Part shown: in pieces, positions 1 through 5,370 of the stretch
Position numbering within the stretch: the stretch's first letter is position 1
Layout: each line of letters begins with the position of its first letter
Assembly: GCA_902783065.1 (NCBI GenBank)
Contig: CACZPV010000337.1
Coordinates: forward strand, 1 to 5,387
Direction of reading: 5' to 3'
DNA: 5,387 nt
Source of the DNA: an uncultured Ruminococcus sp.
GTDB lineage: Bacteria; Bacillota; Clostridia; Oscillospirales; Acutalibacteraceae
Notes under the pieces: model-generated
Databases searched by the model: none
What the model saw: only the letters and a program-made list of their open reading frames with translations
What the model was told of the DNA's origin: nothing
Position numbers and translations under genes: made by a program

Positions 1-38
1 CGCATCAACAATTCTGTCGGAATTTAATACTATCCTAC

Positions 39-67
39 ATTATACCATTATCAAAAAACAGTGTCAA
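39..67 (-). promoter_or_regulatory. Consensus sigma-A promoter firing leftward out of the window
   Basis: Read on the minus strand, positions 67-62 are TTGACA and positions 44-39 are TATAAT. Both hexamers match the housekeeping sigma consensus perfectly and are separated by the ideal 17 bases. TGG directly before the -10 box also gives an extended -10. Transcription would start near position 32 and run left, so the gene it serves lies outside the window on the minus strand. The lipoprotein gene ends at 281 on the same strand, so this promoter makes the outside gene independent of it. Confidence 0.85.
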
Positions 68-139
68 GCAAATGAAAGCTAAAAACAGGTTTAGAATTGA
101 TTTAATAAAATTTCAGTTTCAGTTTTTTTAGGAAAGGGT

Positions 140-182
140 CTGGGGGATAACCCTTTGTTTTCAAACAAAGGGTTTCCCCCAG
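140..182. repeat. Nearly perfect 20-bp palindrome, possible 3'-end hairpin
   Basis: CTGGGGG (140-146) pairs with CCCCCAG (176-182), and CCCTTTGTTT (151-160) pairs with AAACAAAGGG (163-172). The join between the two stems has three A-T pairs and one bulged T. The loop is only a few bases. It lies about 100 bases past the lipoprotein stop codon, so it could end or stabilise that transcript. No T-run follows it on either strand, so it is not a textbook intrinsic terminator. G-run/C-run palindromes like this are, from general recollection, dispersed in intergenic DNA of related Clostridia; a genome-wide copy count would decide. Confidence 0.6.
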
Positions 183-280
183 GAAAATGCGATTTAGCTG
201 CTGTGGACTGATGCACGCGGTGAAAAATTTGTCATTGTGAAGGAGAAGAAAATGGTGTATAATAAACATCGTAATATAAT

Positions 281-1090
281 TCAGGTAAGTATGTTTGACC
301 ATAAATCGATCAGTTCACCGTTGTCGGCATTTAAAACAACAGTGTCATCTCCTGATTCGGCAATGTAGGCAAGAACCGGACGAGTGTTGTATTCCTTTAT
401 ATCCCATATAACGATTTTTTCTATTTTTATGTCAGGATACTTTTGTTTATATTTTGCTGAAATATCTTCTGCACTGAATTTTGGTTCCATTTGGATTGTT
501 TTGAGATTATCTGTAGTAATAACATTACTGTTTATCAGATTGATCATTCCGGTGTCGGGGTCGGTATTCACAATTACTGTTGATGAATAGCAAGGTATTC
601 CTGCATGATACTGTTTGAATTTATAGGTTTCATTACTGCTGTTTTGCGGAGAAAAAACCAATTGCTCTTTTGGATTTACCAGTCCCAGTACCGAACGTAC
701 CAACATCAGCTGTTCAATGACATCACGTTCATTATGTACAGGAGAAGTATTGATTTTTCCCTCAATACATGTATTGCCGTCTTCTTCATGCAGAATAGCA
801 AATTCGTAATCGTCCTGATTCATTTGCTGAAGAATATCTTCTGTATATTCAAATGTCCCCGGAACATCATATTCCGTGATCACAGGAACAGAGTTATCTG
901 TTCTTAAGGGACCGGAATTATCTGTACCGTAAGGATCATTCTGTGAACTGCCGGATTTTTCAGATGATGCCTGAGATGTTTCTGAAACTTCATTGGCGGC
1001 GGATATCGGTGATCCAGATATATTCTCAGAAGTCCGGCAGGCTGTCAGCGTCAGCAGTACGGCAGAAATAAGCAGTATTTTTTTTAACAT
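281..1090 (-). CDS. Lipoprotein with FTP/PepSY (thermolysin propeptide-like) domains and no peptidase domain
   Basis: A 269-residue secreted lipoprotein. Residues 1-18 form a lipoprotein signal (Lys-Lys, a hydrophobic stretch, then lipobox LTAC with Cys18 as the lipidation site). Residues 19 to about 70 are a Ser/Thr/Asn-rich linker with TDNS twice. Residues 155-190 read like the FTP domain of M4 protease propeptides (YKFKQYHAGIP, then a strand pair ending NLINSNV). Residues 205-267 resemble a PepSY domain (SAEDISAKY; PVLAYIAE; LNADNGELIDLW). In M4 enzymes these domains fold and inhibit the protease, but here the chain stops right after them and no HExxH is present. The role is therefore unknown: perhaps a protease inhibitor or chaperone, or a remnant. 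The start at 1090 is chosen because AAAGGGG lies 8 bases upstream and the signal peptide begins there. An upstream in-frame ATG at 1147 would add 19 non-signal residues encoded by the repeat element. Confidence 0.8.
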   Translation of the reverse strand: MLKKILLISAVLLTLTACRTSENISGSPISAANEVSETSQASSEKSGSSQNDPYGTDNSGPLRTDNSVPVITEYDVPGTFEYTEDILQQMNQDDYEFAILHEEDGNTCIEGKINTSPVHNERDVIEQLMLVRSVLGLVNPKEQLVFSPQNSSNETYKFKQYHAGIPCYSSTVIVNTDPDTGMINLINSNVITTDNLKTIQMEPKFSAEDISAKYKQKYPDIKIEKIVIWDIKEYNTRPVLAYIAESGDDTVVLNADNGELIDLWSNILT

Positions 1091-1107
1091 TTTTAAAACC
1101 CCTTTTT

Positions 1108-1120
1108 GTATTATTGAACA
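1108..1120. repeat. 13-bp direct repeat, copy 1 (GTATTATTGAACA)
   Basis: Identical to 1282-1294. This copy directly abuts the left tip of the repeat element at 1121 and lies just upstream of the lipoprotein ribosome binding site. It may be a target-site duplication, although the other copy is six bases away from the element's opposite tip. Confidence 0.6.
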
Positions 1121-1275
1121 CAGTCGATCGTAAAATTCAAAAATCATTTATTTATGAGGATAAAATTTACAATTTTTCTTCGTCTGCGTAATAGAAAATG
1201 ACTATACTATACTTTAGTGAGCGGTGTTTTTGCCGCCTGCGGCGGCAAAAACACTCGCCAATTTACAATCGGCTG
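1121..1275 (-). mobile_element. MITE-like element, copy A (upstream of the lipoprotein gene)
   Basis: The 155-base element has terminal inverted repeats at 1121-1136 and 1260-1275 that match at 13 of 16 positions. It is homologous, in reverse orientation, to the element at 3682-3857. The end at 1249-1275 matches 24 of 27 bases at the other copy's beginning, and the end at 1121-1156 matches 28 of 36 bases at the other copy's end. The middle differs: here it is a strong GC hairpin (1221-1258). It encodes no protein. Its gene-facing tip is 30 bases from the lipoprotein start codon, so any transcript starting upstream of it carries part of it as a leader. Minus-strand TATAGT boxes at 1211-1206 and 1206-1201 lack good -35 partners. 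Confidence 0.75.
1221..1258. repeat. Strong GC-rich hairpin inside element copy A
   Basis: GTGTTTTTGCCGCC (1224-1237) and GGCGGCAAAAACAC (1241-1254) are perfect 14-base complements around a three-base TGC loop. GCG (1221-1223) and CGC (1256-1258) extend the stem past one bulged T. Read on either strand the stem contains A/T runs, but no T-run follows it, so it is better seen as the element's central palindrome than as a terminator for a gene. Confidence 0.85.
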
Positions 1276-1281
1276 GTATTG

Positions 1282-1294
1282 GTATTATTGAACA
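1282..1294. repeat. 13-bp direct repeat, copy 2 (GTATTATTGAACA)
   Basis: Exact copy of 1108-1120 on the other side of the element. Between the element tip (1275) and this repeat lies GTATTG (1276-1281), which looks like a shortened version of the repeat itself. This suggests a target-site duplication later altered by slippage, or a second event at the same target. Confidence 0.6.
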
Positions 1295-1461
1295 AGAAAT
1301 TCAGTACAGGAAGTCAGTTTCAAAACTAAAACTTCCCACTTTCAATGTTTTCTGAAAGTATAATCCGCGAAAAGCGGTCAGGTTACATTTTTTTGAAAAA
1401 TTTTTCAGATGATTTTTAGCAAATTGTAAAATGACGAAGGTTTTAGATGGAGGTAATTAAA
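1295..1461 (+). promoter_or_regulatory. Leader and probable promoter region of ade
   Basis: A perfect -10 hexamer TATAAT occurs at 1359-1364, but no convincing -35 lies 16-18 bases upstream, so the promoter call is tentative. After it come a small hairpin (CCGC/GCGG, 1365-1377) and a 14-base palindrome TGAAAAATTTTTCA (1394-1407). At 1417-1431, TAGCAAATTGTAAAA matches 13 of 15 bases of the MITE end at 3682-3696. The ribosome binding site GGAGG is at 1449-1453, 8 bases before the ATG at 1462. I looked for a purine riboswitch core, as would suit a purine gene, and saw none. Confidence 0.45.
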
Positions 1462-3144
1462 ATGAACAGAGAAAATTTAATCAAAGCAGCACTGGAAGAT
1501 GAAATGCCCGATCTTGTGCTGAAAAATGCAAAAATAGTAAATGTATTCACAGGAGAGATTCTGGACGGAGATATTGCTGTTCACGATGGAGTGATCGTGG
1601 GTGTGGGCAGCTACAGAGGAAAGAAGGAAATTGATATAAACGGAAAATATGCACTTCCGGGTTTTATCAATGCACACGTACATGTGGAGTCATCTATGTC
1701 TGCACCGCAGGTATATGCTATGGAAGAACTTAAACAGGGTACAACCACTGTGATAACTGATCCCCATGAGATAGCAAATGTTGGAGGAATGACTGCAATT
1801 GCTGAGATTCTCAAAGCTGCAAAAAAGTCTGTGGTTAATTATTATGTGATGCTGCCGTCCTGTGTTCCCTCAACACCATTCGAACACTCCGGTGCAGTAC
1901 TGGAAGCAGAGGATCTTGCCTGTTTTAAGGACGATCCTAATGTGCTTGGACTGGGAGAAATGATGAACTCGGTGGGTGTTCTTAACTGTGTTCCGTTGAT
2001 AATGAAAAAGCTGGATAAATTTTCAGATATGATCATTGATGGTCACGACCCTATGGGAACCGGACACCAGCTGAATGGATATGTTTGTGCCGGAATTAAT
2101 ACAGATCATGAAAGTATCTCCAGTGAAGAAGCAATAGAAAAACTCAGAACCGGTATGGCAGTGCTTGTCAGAGAAGGCTCTGCATCAAAAAATCTTGACA
2201 GTATCATGAAAGGAATAATAGCTGATCATATTGATACTTCCAATCTGGCGTTCTGTACGGATGACAAGCATCTTGCAGATATACGCAGTCATGGAACGAT
2301 CCGCTACAATATAAAGCGCTCCGTTAGTTTAGGTCTTGATCCGGTTAAGGCAGTTCAGATAGGTACAATCAACGCAGCCAGGATATATGGTCTTAAACAT
2401 ACAGGAGCAATTGCCTGCGGATATCGTGCAGACATGGTTATAGTTGAAGATCTGAAAGATTTCGAGATTTGTGATGTATATAAGGACGGAGTGAGGGCAG
2501 CAGATATGCCCGAAACTGATAATATTTCCTACAGCACAGATCTGATAGGTAATATAAATTTTGCTCCTCTGCCGGAAAATGCTTTCAGTATTCCTGTAAA
2601 AGATCAATACAGCGTAATCGGTATTGTAGATAACCAGATTATTACCAGAAAACTTACCTACACACGTGATCAGCTTGAAAAAGGACTTCTGGACGGCAGC
2701 GTTAAAAAGATTGCTGTTGTAGAAAGGCATCATGCCACAGGAAATTACGCTGCATGCTATATCAGCGGTTACGGCAATATTCATGGTGCGGTAGCATCCA
2801 CTGTGGCACATGACAGTCACAATATTGTTGTGATAGGTGACAATGACGAGGATATGATGAAAGCATGTGAAGAACTGAAACGTATAGGAGGAGGATATAT
2901 TATTGTCAGCGATGGCAAAGCGATCAGTGAATTATCACTGCCGTTAGGCGGATTGATGAGTTTGAAAAGTGCTGATGAAATCATCAGGGAAATTGAAATA
3001 ATAAAAGCAAAGGCTCATGAAATAGGTGTGAACAGTAATATTGATCCGTTCATTACGCTGTCATTTATGGCTTTGCCGGTTATTCCAGAACTAAAAATTA
3101 CCGACTGCGGTGTATTTGACGTTACAAAATTTGAATTTATATAA
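1462..3144 (+). CDS. ade: Adenine deaminase
   Basis: A 560-residue cytosolic enzyme that hydrolyses adenine to hypoxanthine and ammonia in purine salvage. It belongs to the adenine deaminase branch of the metal-dependent amidohydrolases and has about the usual full length. Visible hallmarks are the metal-binding AHVHVESSM (His72, His74), TDPHE (99-103), GLGEMMN (163-169), DGHDP (193-197), the long GHQLNGYVCAGINTDHE block (201-217) and the FCTDDKH aspartate motif (264-270). The C-terminal domain has VERHHATGN (420-428) and LPLGGLMS (493-500), both typical of bacterial Ade. The start at 1462 is chosen over an in-frame ATG at 1447 because GGAGG (1449-1453) overlaps the earlier codon and is ideally spaced for the later one. 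It appears monocistronic: the divergent lipoprotein lies before it and a 738-base spacer follows. No intrinsic terminator is evident just after the stop. Confidence 0.97.
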   Translation: MNRENLIKAALEDEMPDLVLKNAKIVNVFTGEILDGDIAVHDGVIVGVGSYRGKKEIDINGKYALPGFINAHVHVESSMSAPQVYAMEELKQGTTTVITDPHEIANVGGMTAIAEILKAAKKSVVNYYVMLPSCVPSTPFEHSGAVLEAEDLACFKDDPNVLGLGEMMNSVGVLNCVPLIMKKLDKFSDMIIDGHDPMGTGHQLNGYVCAGINTDHESISSEEAIEKLRTGMAVLVREGSASKNLDSIMKGIIADHIDTSNLAFCTDDKHLADIRSHGTIRYNIKRSVSLGLDPVKAVQIGTINAARIYGLKHTGAIACGYRADMVIVEDLKDFEICDVYKDGVRAADMPETDNISYSTDLIGNINFAPLPENAFSIPVKDQYSVIGIVDNQIITRKLTYTRDQLEKGLLDGSVKKIAVVERHHATGNYAACYISGYGNIHGAVASTVAHDSHNIVVIGDNDEDMMKACEELKRIGGGYIIVSDGKAISELSLPLGGLMSLKSADEIIREIEIIKAKAHEIGVNSNIDPFITLSFMALPVIPELKITDCGVFDVTKFEFI

Positions 3145-3164
3145 AATTATAGACGGGACAGTTA

Positions 3165-3232
3165 ATACTAATATTCGATAAGAAGTTTTAAAATAGATTT
3201 GAGTGTTAAAGTATTATGTCAAATATTAGTAT
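3165..3232. repeat. Inverted repeat pair, 14 bp arms with 40-base spacer
   Basis: ATACTAATATTCGA (3165-3178) is matched in inverse by 3219-3232 at 13 of 14 positions, with weaker pairing continuing beyond both arms. It lies about 20 bases after the ade stop. The A/T-rich arms and long loop do not resemble an intrinsic terminator. It could be a pair of ends from a very small mobile element, or a binding site for a dimeric protein. Confidence 0.5.
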
Positions 3233-3495
3233 AAAGCTTATGCCCATCCCTTTACCGTTTGGAAGGGCAGGTTGTACGCCCGCAGCACGGATAAGATGAA
3301 ACGCATTACATTCAGTTCCACGATTGTGAGCTGTGCCGCCGTTATGATGTATATCTTTAGGAAAAATTAATGTTATGGTTTTGTTTTTGTGCAATGTACC
3401 GTATTTGGAGAAATGACTGCGTATATTGTCGAAAAATGGCTTGATAATATCGATAATATAGAGTAAAATAAATGAGTAAATAATGTTCAATAGTT

Positions 3496-3649
3496 CCTGA
3501 ATCCGTGAATCCCGGTATTTATGAACAGTAAAAAATACTGTTATAATGCGAAGTTTTGTTTATTATTTGACATTCAGGAAATCACCCGACGGATGCGCTT
3601 CTTTTGCCCATTCTCACAGGGAAGGGGAGAGTATAGGGACGGATTCAGG
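3496..3649. repeat. Perfect 11-bp inverted repeat pair, 132 bases apart
   Basis: CCTGAATCCGT (3496-3506) and ACGGATTCAGG (3639-3649) are exact reverse complements. They enclose a promoter-like site and a short hairpin. The flanks share only AGTT, off by one base, so no clean target-site duplication is visible. It may be another small element or coincidence in a repeat-rich spacer. Confidence 0.4.
3525..3547 (+). promoter_or_regulatory. Extended -10 promoter candidate with hairpin in the spacer
   Basis: TGTTATAAT (3539-3547) is a perfect extended -10 box. The -35 position (TTATGA, 3519-3524, 17 bases upstream) matches only weakly, as extended -10 promoters tolerate. ACAGTA (3525-3530) and TACTGT (3536-3541) form a 6-bp inverted repeat directly before the -10, which could be an operator. 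It points toward the acyltransferase gene, whose start is about 335 bases downstream beyond the mobile element, so it may be that gene's original promoter. Confidence 0.5.
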
Positions 3650-3671
3650 CAGTTCTTTAAAATCAGCAGAT

Positions 3672-3681
3672 ATGTTTTAGG
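3672..3681. repeat. Target-site duplication, left copy (ATGTTTTAGG)
   Basis: This 10-base sequence directly precedes the left tip of the element and is identical to 3858-3867, which directly follows the right tip. Exact repeats abutting both inverted-repeat tips are the standard mark of transposase-mediated insertion. Confidence 0.85.
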
Positions 3682-3718
3682 TAGCCGATTGTAAAAAGGC
3701 GAGTGTTTGTGCTCATAA

Positions 3719-3785
3719 TGTCATCCTGAGCGTAAGCGAAGGATCTTTGATAAGATTCTTCGTCACTTTGTTCCTCAGAATGACA
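3719..3785. repeat. Long imperfect palindrome inside element copy B
   Basis: TGTCATCCTGAG (3719-3730) pairs with CTCAGAATGACA (3774-3785) with one G-T type pair. Inside, GAAGGATCTT (3738-3747) pairs with AAGATTCTTC (3752-3761), again with one such pair. The loop is TGAT, and an unequal internal loop (7 versus 12 bases) lies between the two stems. Palindromes with these TGTCAT..CTGAG ends are, from general recollection, dispersed in intergenic DNA of many unrelated bacteria, so this may be a repeat nested in or captured by the element. Confidence 0.8.
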
Positions 3786-3823
3786 AAAGGAAACTTTCAA
3801 TGACGTTTACTATAAAATCCGCA

Positions 3824-3851
3824 TAAACAGACGATTTTTGATTTTTACAAT
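3824..3851 (+). promoter_or_regulatory. Possible outward promoter in the right end of element copy B
   Basis: TAAACA (3824-3829, four of six consensus -35 bases) and TACAAT (3846-3851, five of six -10 bases) are 16 bases apart. The -10 lies in the terminal inverted repeat. Transcription would start near 3858 and give a leader of about 25 bases with the ribosome binding site. The same place in copy A is weaker (TACGAT for the -10). This is a prediction from spacing and match only. Confidence 0.35.
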
Positions 3852-3857
3852 CAGCTA

Positions 3858-3867
3858 ATGTTTTAGG
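3858..3867. repeat. Target-site duplication, right copy (ATGTTTTAGG)
   Basis: Exact copy of 3672-3681, abutting the right tip of the element. The acyltransferase ribosome binding site AAGGGAG (3870-3876) begins two bases later, so the insertion landed directly upstream of that gene's translation signals without breaking them. Confidence 0.85.
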
Positions 3868-3882
3868 ATAAGGGAGAATGAA

Positions 3883-5304
3883 ATGGTATTTTCTTCATTG
3901 TTTTTTGTTTATTTTTTTCTGGCGATAACGCTGATCGCCTACTTTTTATGCCGCTCAATACCGTCAAAAAATGCGGTGCTTGTGCTGGCATCCGTTGTTT
4001 TTTATGCATGGGGTGAACCTGTGTGGGTAGCATTGCTTGTTTTCAGTGCATTCATGAACTGGGGAGCCGGCAGACTGATCGAAAAATTCCGTAACGGAAA
4101 GGCAGCAGTTTTTTTTGCGGGAACTGCTGTAGTGATTGATCTTGCATTTCTGATAGTGTTTAAATACAGCGGATTTATTATGGAAAATATCAATGCTTTG
4201 CTGCATTTATCTTTGCCCGTACCGCAGATTACTATGCCGATAGGCATAAGCTTTTTTACATTTCAGGCTATTTCCTACATACTGGATGTATTGTGGGAAA
4301 CTGTTCCGGCACAGAAGAAGTTCGGAAGGTTCCTGCTTTATCTGTCCCTGTTCCCACAGCTGATTGCCGGTCCTATAGTACGCTACAGCGTTATTGAAAA
4401 GGAGATCACGGACAGAAAATCAAGTCCTGTGGATATAAGTGAGGGCGCTATGAGAGCAATCCTCGGACTCTCTAAAAAAGTAATAATCGCAAATAATCTG
4501 TATGTAATCGTAGAACAGTTTTTCGGAACGGATATTACAAACCTTTCTTTTCTGGGAACATGGTACGGAGTGATTGTGTATTCGCTGTATGTTTATTTCG
4601 ATTTCAGCGGCTACAGCGATATTGCAATCGGACTTGGAAGAATGTTCGGATTCCACTTTAATGAAAACTTTAACTACCCGTTTACCTGCAAAACAATAAG
4701 CGAGTTCTGGCAGAAATGGCATATTTCACTTAGTTCGTTCTTCAGGGATTATCTGTTTTACGTACCTGTTTTCGGCAGACCGAGAAAATATTTCAATCTT
4801 TTTCTTGTGTGGTTCTGTACAGGCATGTGGCACGGTGCATCATGGAATTTTATATTCTGGGGACTTTATTTCGGAATATTTATCTTCATCGAAACTCTTA
4901 TCGGCAAAAAACGGCTGAAAAAATGGAATAAGATCCTGACACATATTTACAGTAAGCTGATTATAGTTATAGGATTCGGTATTTTCTACTTTACTGATCT
5001 GTCGCAGCTGGGACAGTTTTTTATGAATATCTCCGGTGCCAATATGTTTCTTCACGGAAACAGCTTCGGTGATATTGTTGTATGGAATTCGCTGCAGAAT
5101 AATCTGTTCCTGATTCTGTTTGCTATACTTGTTTCAATGCCGATTCTGCCAAAAATCAAATATTTCTTTAACGAATGGGCGAATAACAAGGTTTATGCAT
5201 TCGGCAAGATTGCGGGTACTTTAATCTGTTGTGCGCTGCTTATGGCGTGCAGTATTCTGATGGTGGAAAACACCAATAATCCTTTCCTGTATTTCAGATT
5301 CTGA
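3883..5304 (+). CDS. MBOAT-family membrane O-acyltransferase, AlgI-like
   Basis: A complete 473-residue polytopic membrane protein with about a dozen hydrophobic segments. It is a membrane-bound O-acyltransferase of the AlgI/PatA/DltB-related group, which passes acyl (usually acetyl) groups across the membrane for O-acylation of extracellular polymers. Landmarks are MPIGISFFTFQAISYILD (118-135), FPQLIAGPIVRY (157-168), YFDFSGYSDIAIGLGRMFGF (238-257), SEFWQKWHISLSSFFRDYL (273-291) and GMWHGASWNFIFWG (314-327), with His317 as the expected catalytic histidine. It ends in NPFLYFRF, as AlgI-like proteins often do. The AlgI signature after RDYL usually continues as IPLGGNR; here it is YVPVFGRPR. 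Its start has AAGGGAG six bases upstream. Another gene begins 66 bases after the stop, probably in the same operon; the partner of such proteins is commonly an AlgJ/AlgX/DHHW-type protein. The exact substrate cannot be read from this sequence. Confidence 0.93.
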   Translation: MVFSSLFFVYFFLAITLIAYFLCRSIPSKNAVLVLASVVFYAWGEPVWVALLVFSAFMNWGAGRLIEKFRNGKAAVFFAGTAVVIDLAFLIVFKYSGFIMENINALLHLSLPVPQITMPIGISFFTFQAISYILDVLWETVPAQKKFGRFLLYLSLFPQLIAGPIVRYSVIEKEITDRKSSPVDISEGAMRAILGLSKKVIIANNLYVIVEQFFGTDITNLSFLGTWYGVIVYSLYVYFDFSGYSDIAIGLGRMFGFHFNENFNYPFTCKTISEFWQKWHISLSSFFRDYLFYVPVFGRPRKYFNLFLVWFCTGMWHGASWNFIFWGLYFGIFIFIETLIGKKRLKKWNKILTHIYSKLIIVIGFGIFYFTDLSQLGQFFMNISGANMFLHGNSFGDIVVWNSLQNNLFLILFAILVSMPILPKIKYFFNEWANNKVYAFGKIAGTLICCALLMACSILMVENTNNPFLYFRF

Positions 5305-5370
5305 ACTGACCGCAGCAGGATGTAAAAAGATTGAAACGCTATATTCTGAGCAATGAAACAGGAGATCATT

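Larger units (their letters stand above)
3682..3857 (+). mobile_element. MITE-like element, copy B, with intact target-site duplication
   Basis: A 176-base non-coding element bounded by TAGCCGATTGTAAAAA (3682-3697) and its inverse (3842-3857), matching at 15 of 16 positions. Perfect 10-base direct repeats flank it. It shares both ends, but not its middle, with copy A at 1121-1275. Internally it holds a long palindrome (3719-3785) and then an A/T-rich arm. No transposase is encoded, so movement would need one supplied elsewhere. Ten-base duplications fit IS4-like transposases, but the parent is unknown. Its right tip is 25 bases before the acyltransferase ATG, so it separates that gene from any promoter further upstream. 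Confidence 0.85.
3145..3882. other. Gene-free spacer packed with inverted repeats
   Basis: This 738-base stretch holds no ORF with a recognisable product or a good ribosome binding site. It contains, in order, an inverted repeat pair (3165-3232), a patch of roughly 49% G+C between A/T-rich flanks (3241-3360), a second inverted repeat pair (3496-3649) around a promoter-like site, and a MITE-like element with target-site duplication (3672-3867). The layering suggests a permissive site that has taken several insertions. A 94-codon minus-strand frame across 3206-3490 starts at TTG and matches no family I know. Confidence 0.7.

Noticed and set aside
140..182. Rho-independent terminator
   Set aside because: The stem is strong, but neither strand has a T-run directly after it; kept as a repeat/hairpin instead.
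102..302. 66-codon minus-strand frame overlapping the lipoprotein 3' end
   Set aside because: It runs through the 140-182 palindrome, has no Shine-Dalgarno site of note and no recognisable protein features.
1091..1147. Upstream start for the lipoprotein at 1147
   Set aside because: It would place 19 extra residues before the signal peptide, translated from the mobile element; the start at 1090 has its own ribosome binding site.
1295..1461. Purine riboswitch ahead of ade
   Set aside because: The conserved three-way-junction core and paired arms of purine riboswitches are not visible; only small unrelated hairpins occur.
2329..2820. 163-codon minus-strand frame inside ade
   Set aside because: It lies wholly antisense to a clearly coding, conserved enzyme; its Cys/Ile/Asn-rich product is typical of a shadow frame.
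3206..3490. 94-codon minus-strand frame in the spacer
   Set aside because: It begins with TTG, has only a weak ribosome binding site, crosses an inverted repeat and a G+C patch, and resembles no family I know.
1338..3822. Shared ACTTTCAATG and AATCCGC words between the ade leader (1338-1368) and element copy B (3793-3822)
   Set aside because: Two short exact words at similar spacing are suggestive, but such matches are expected by chance in A/T-rich DNA and the sequence between them does not align.
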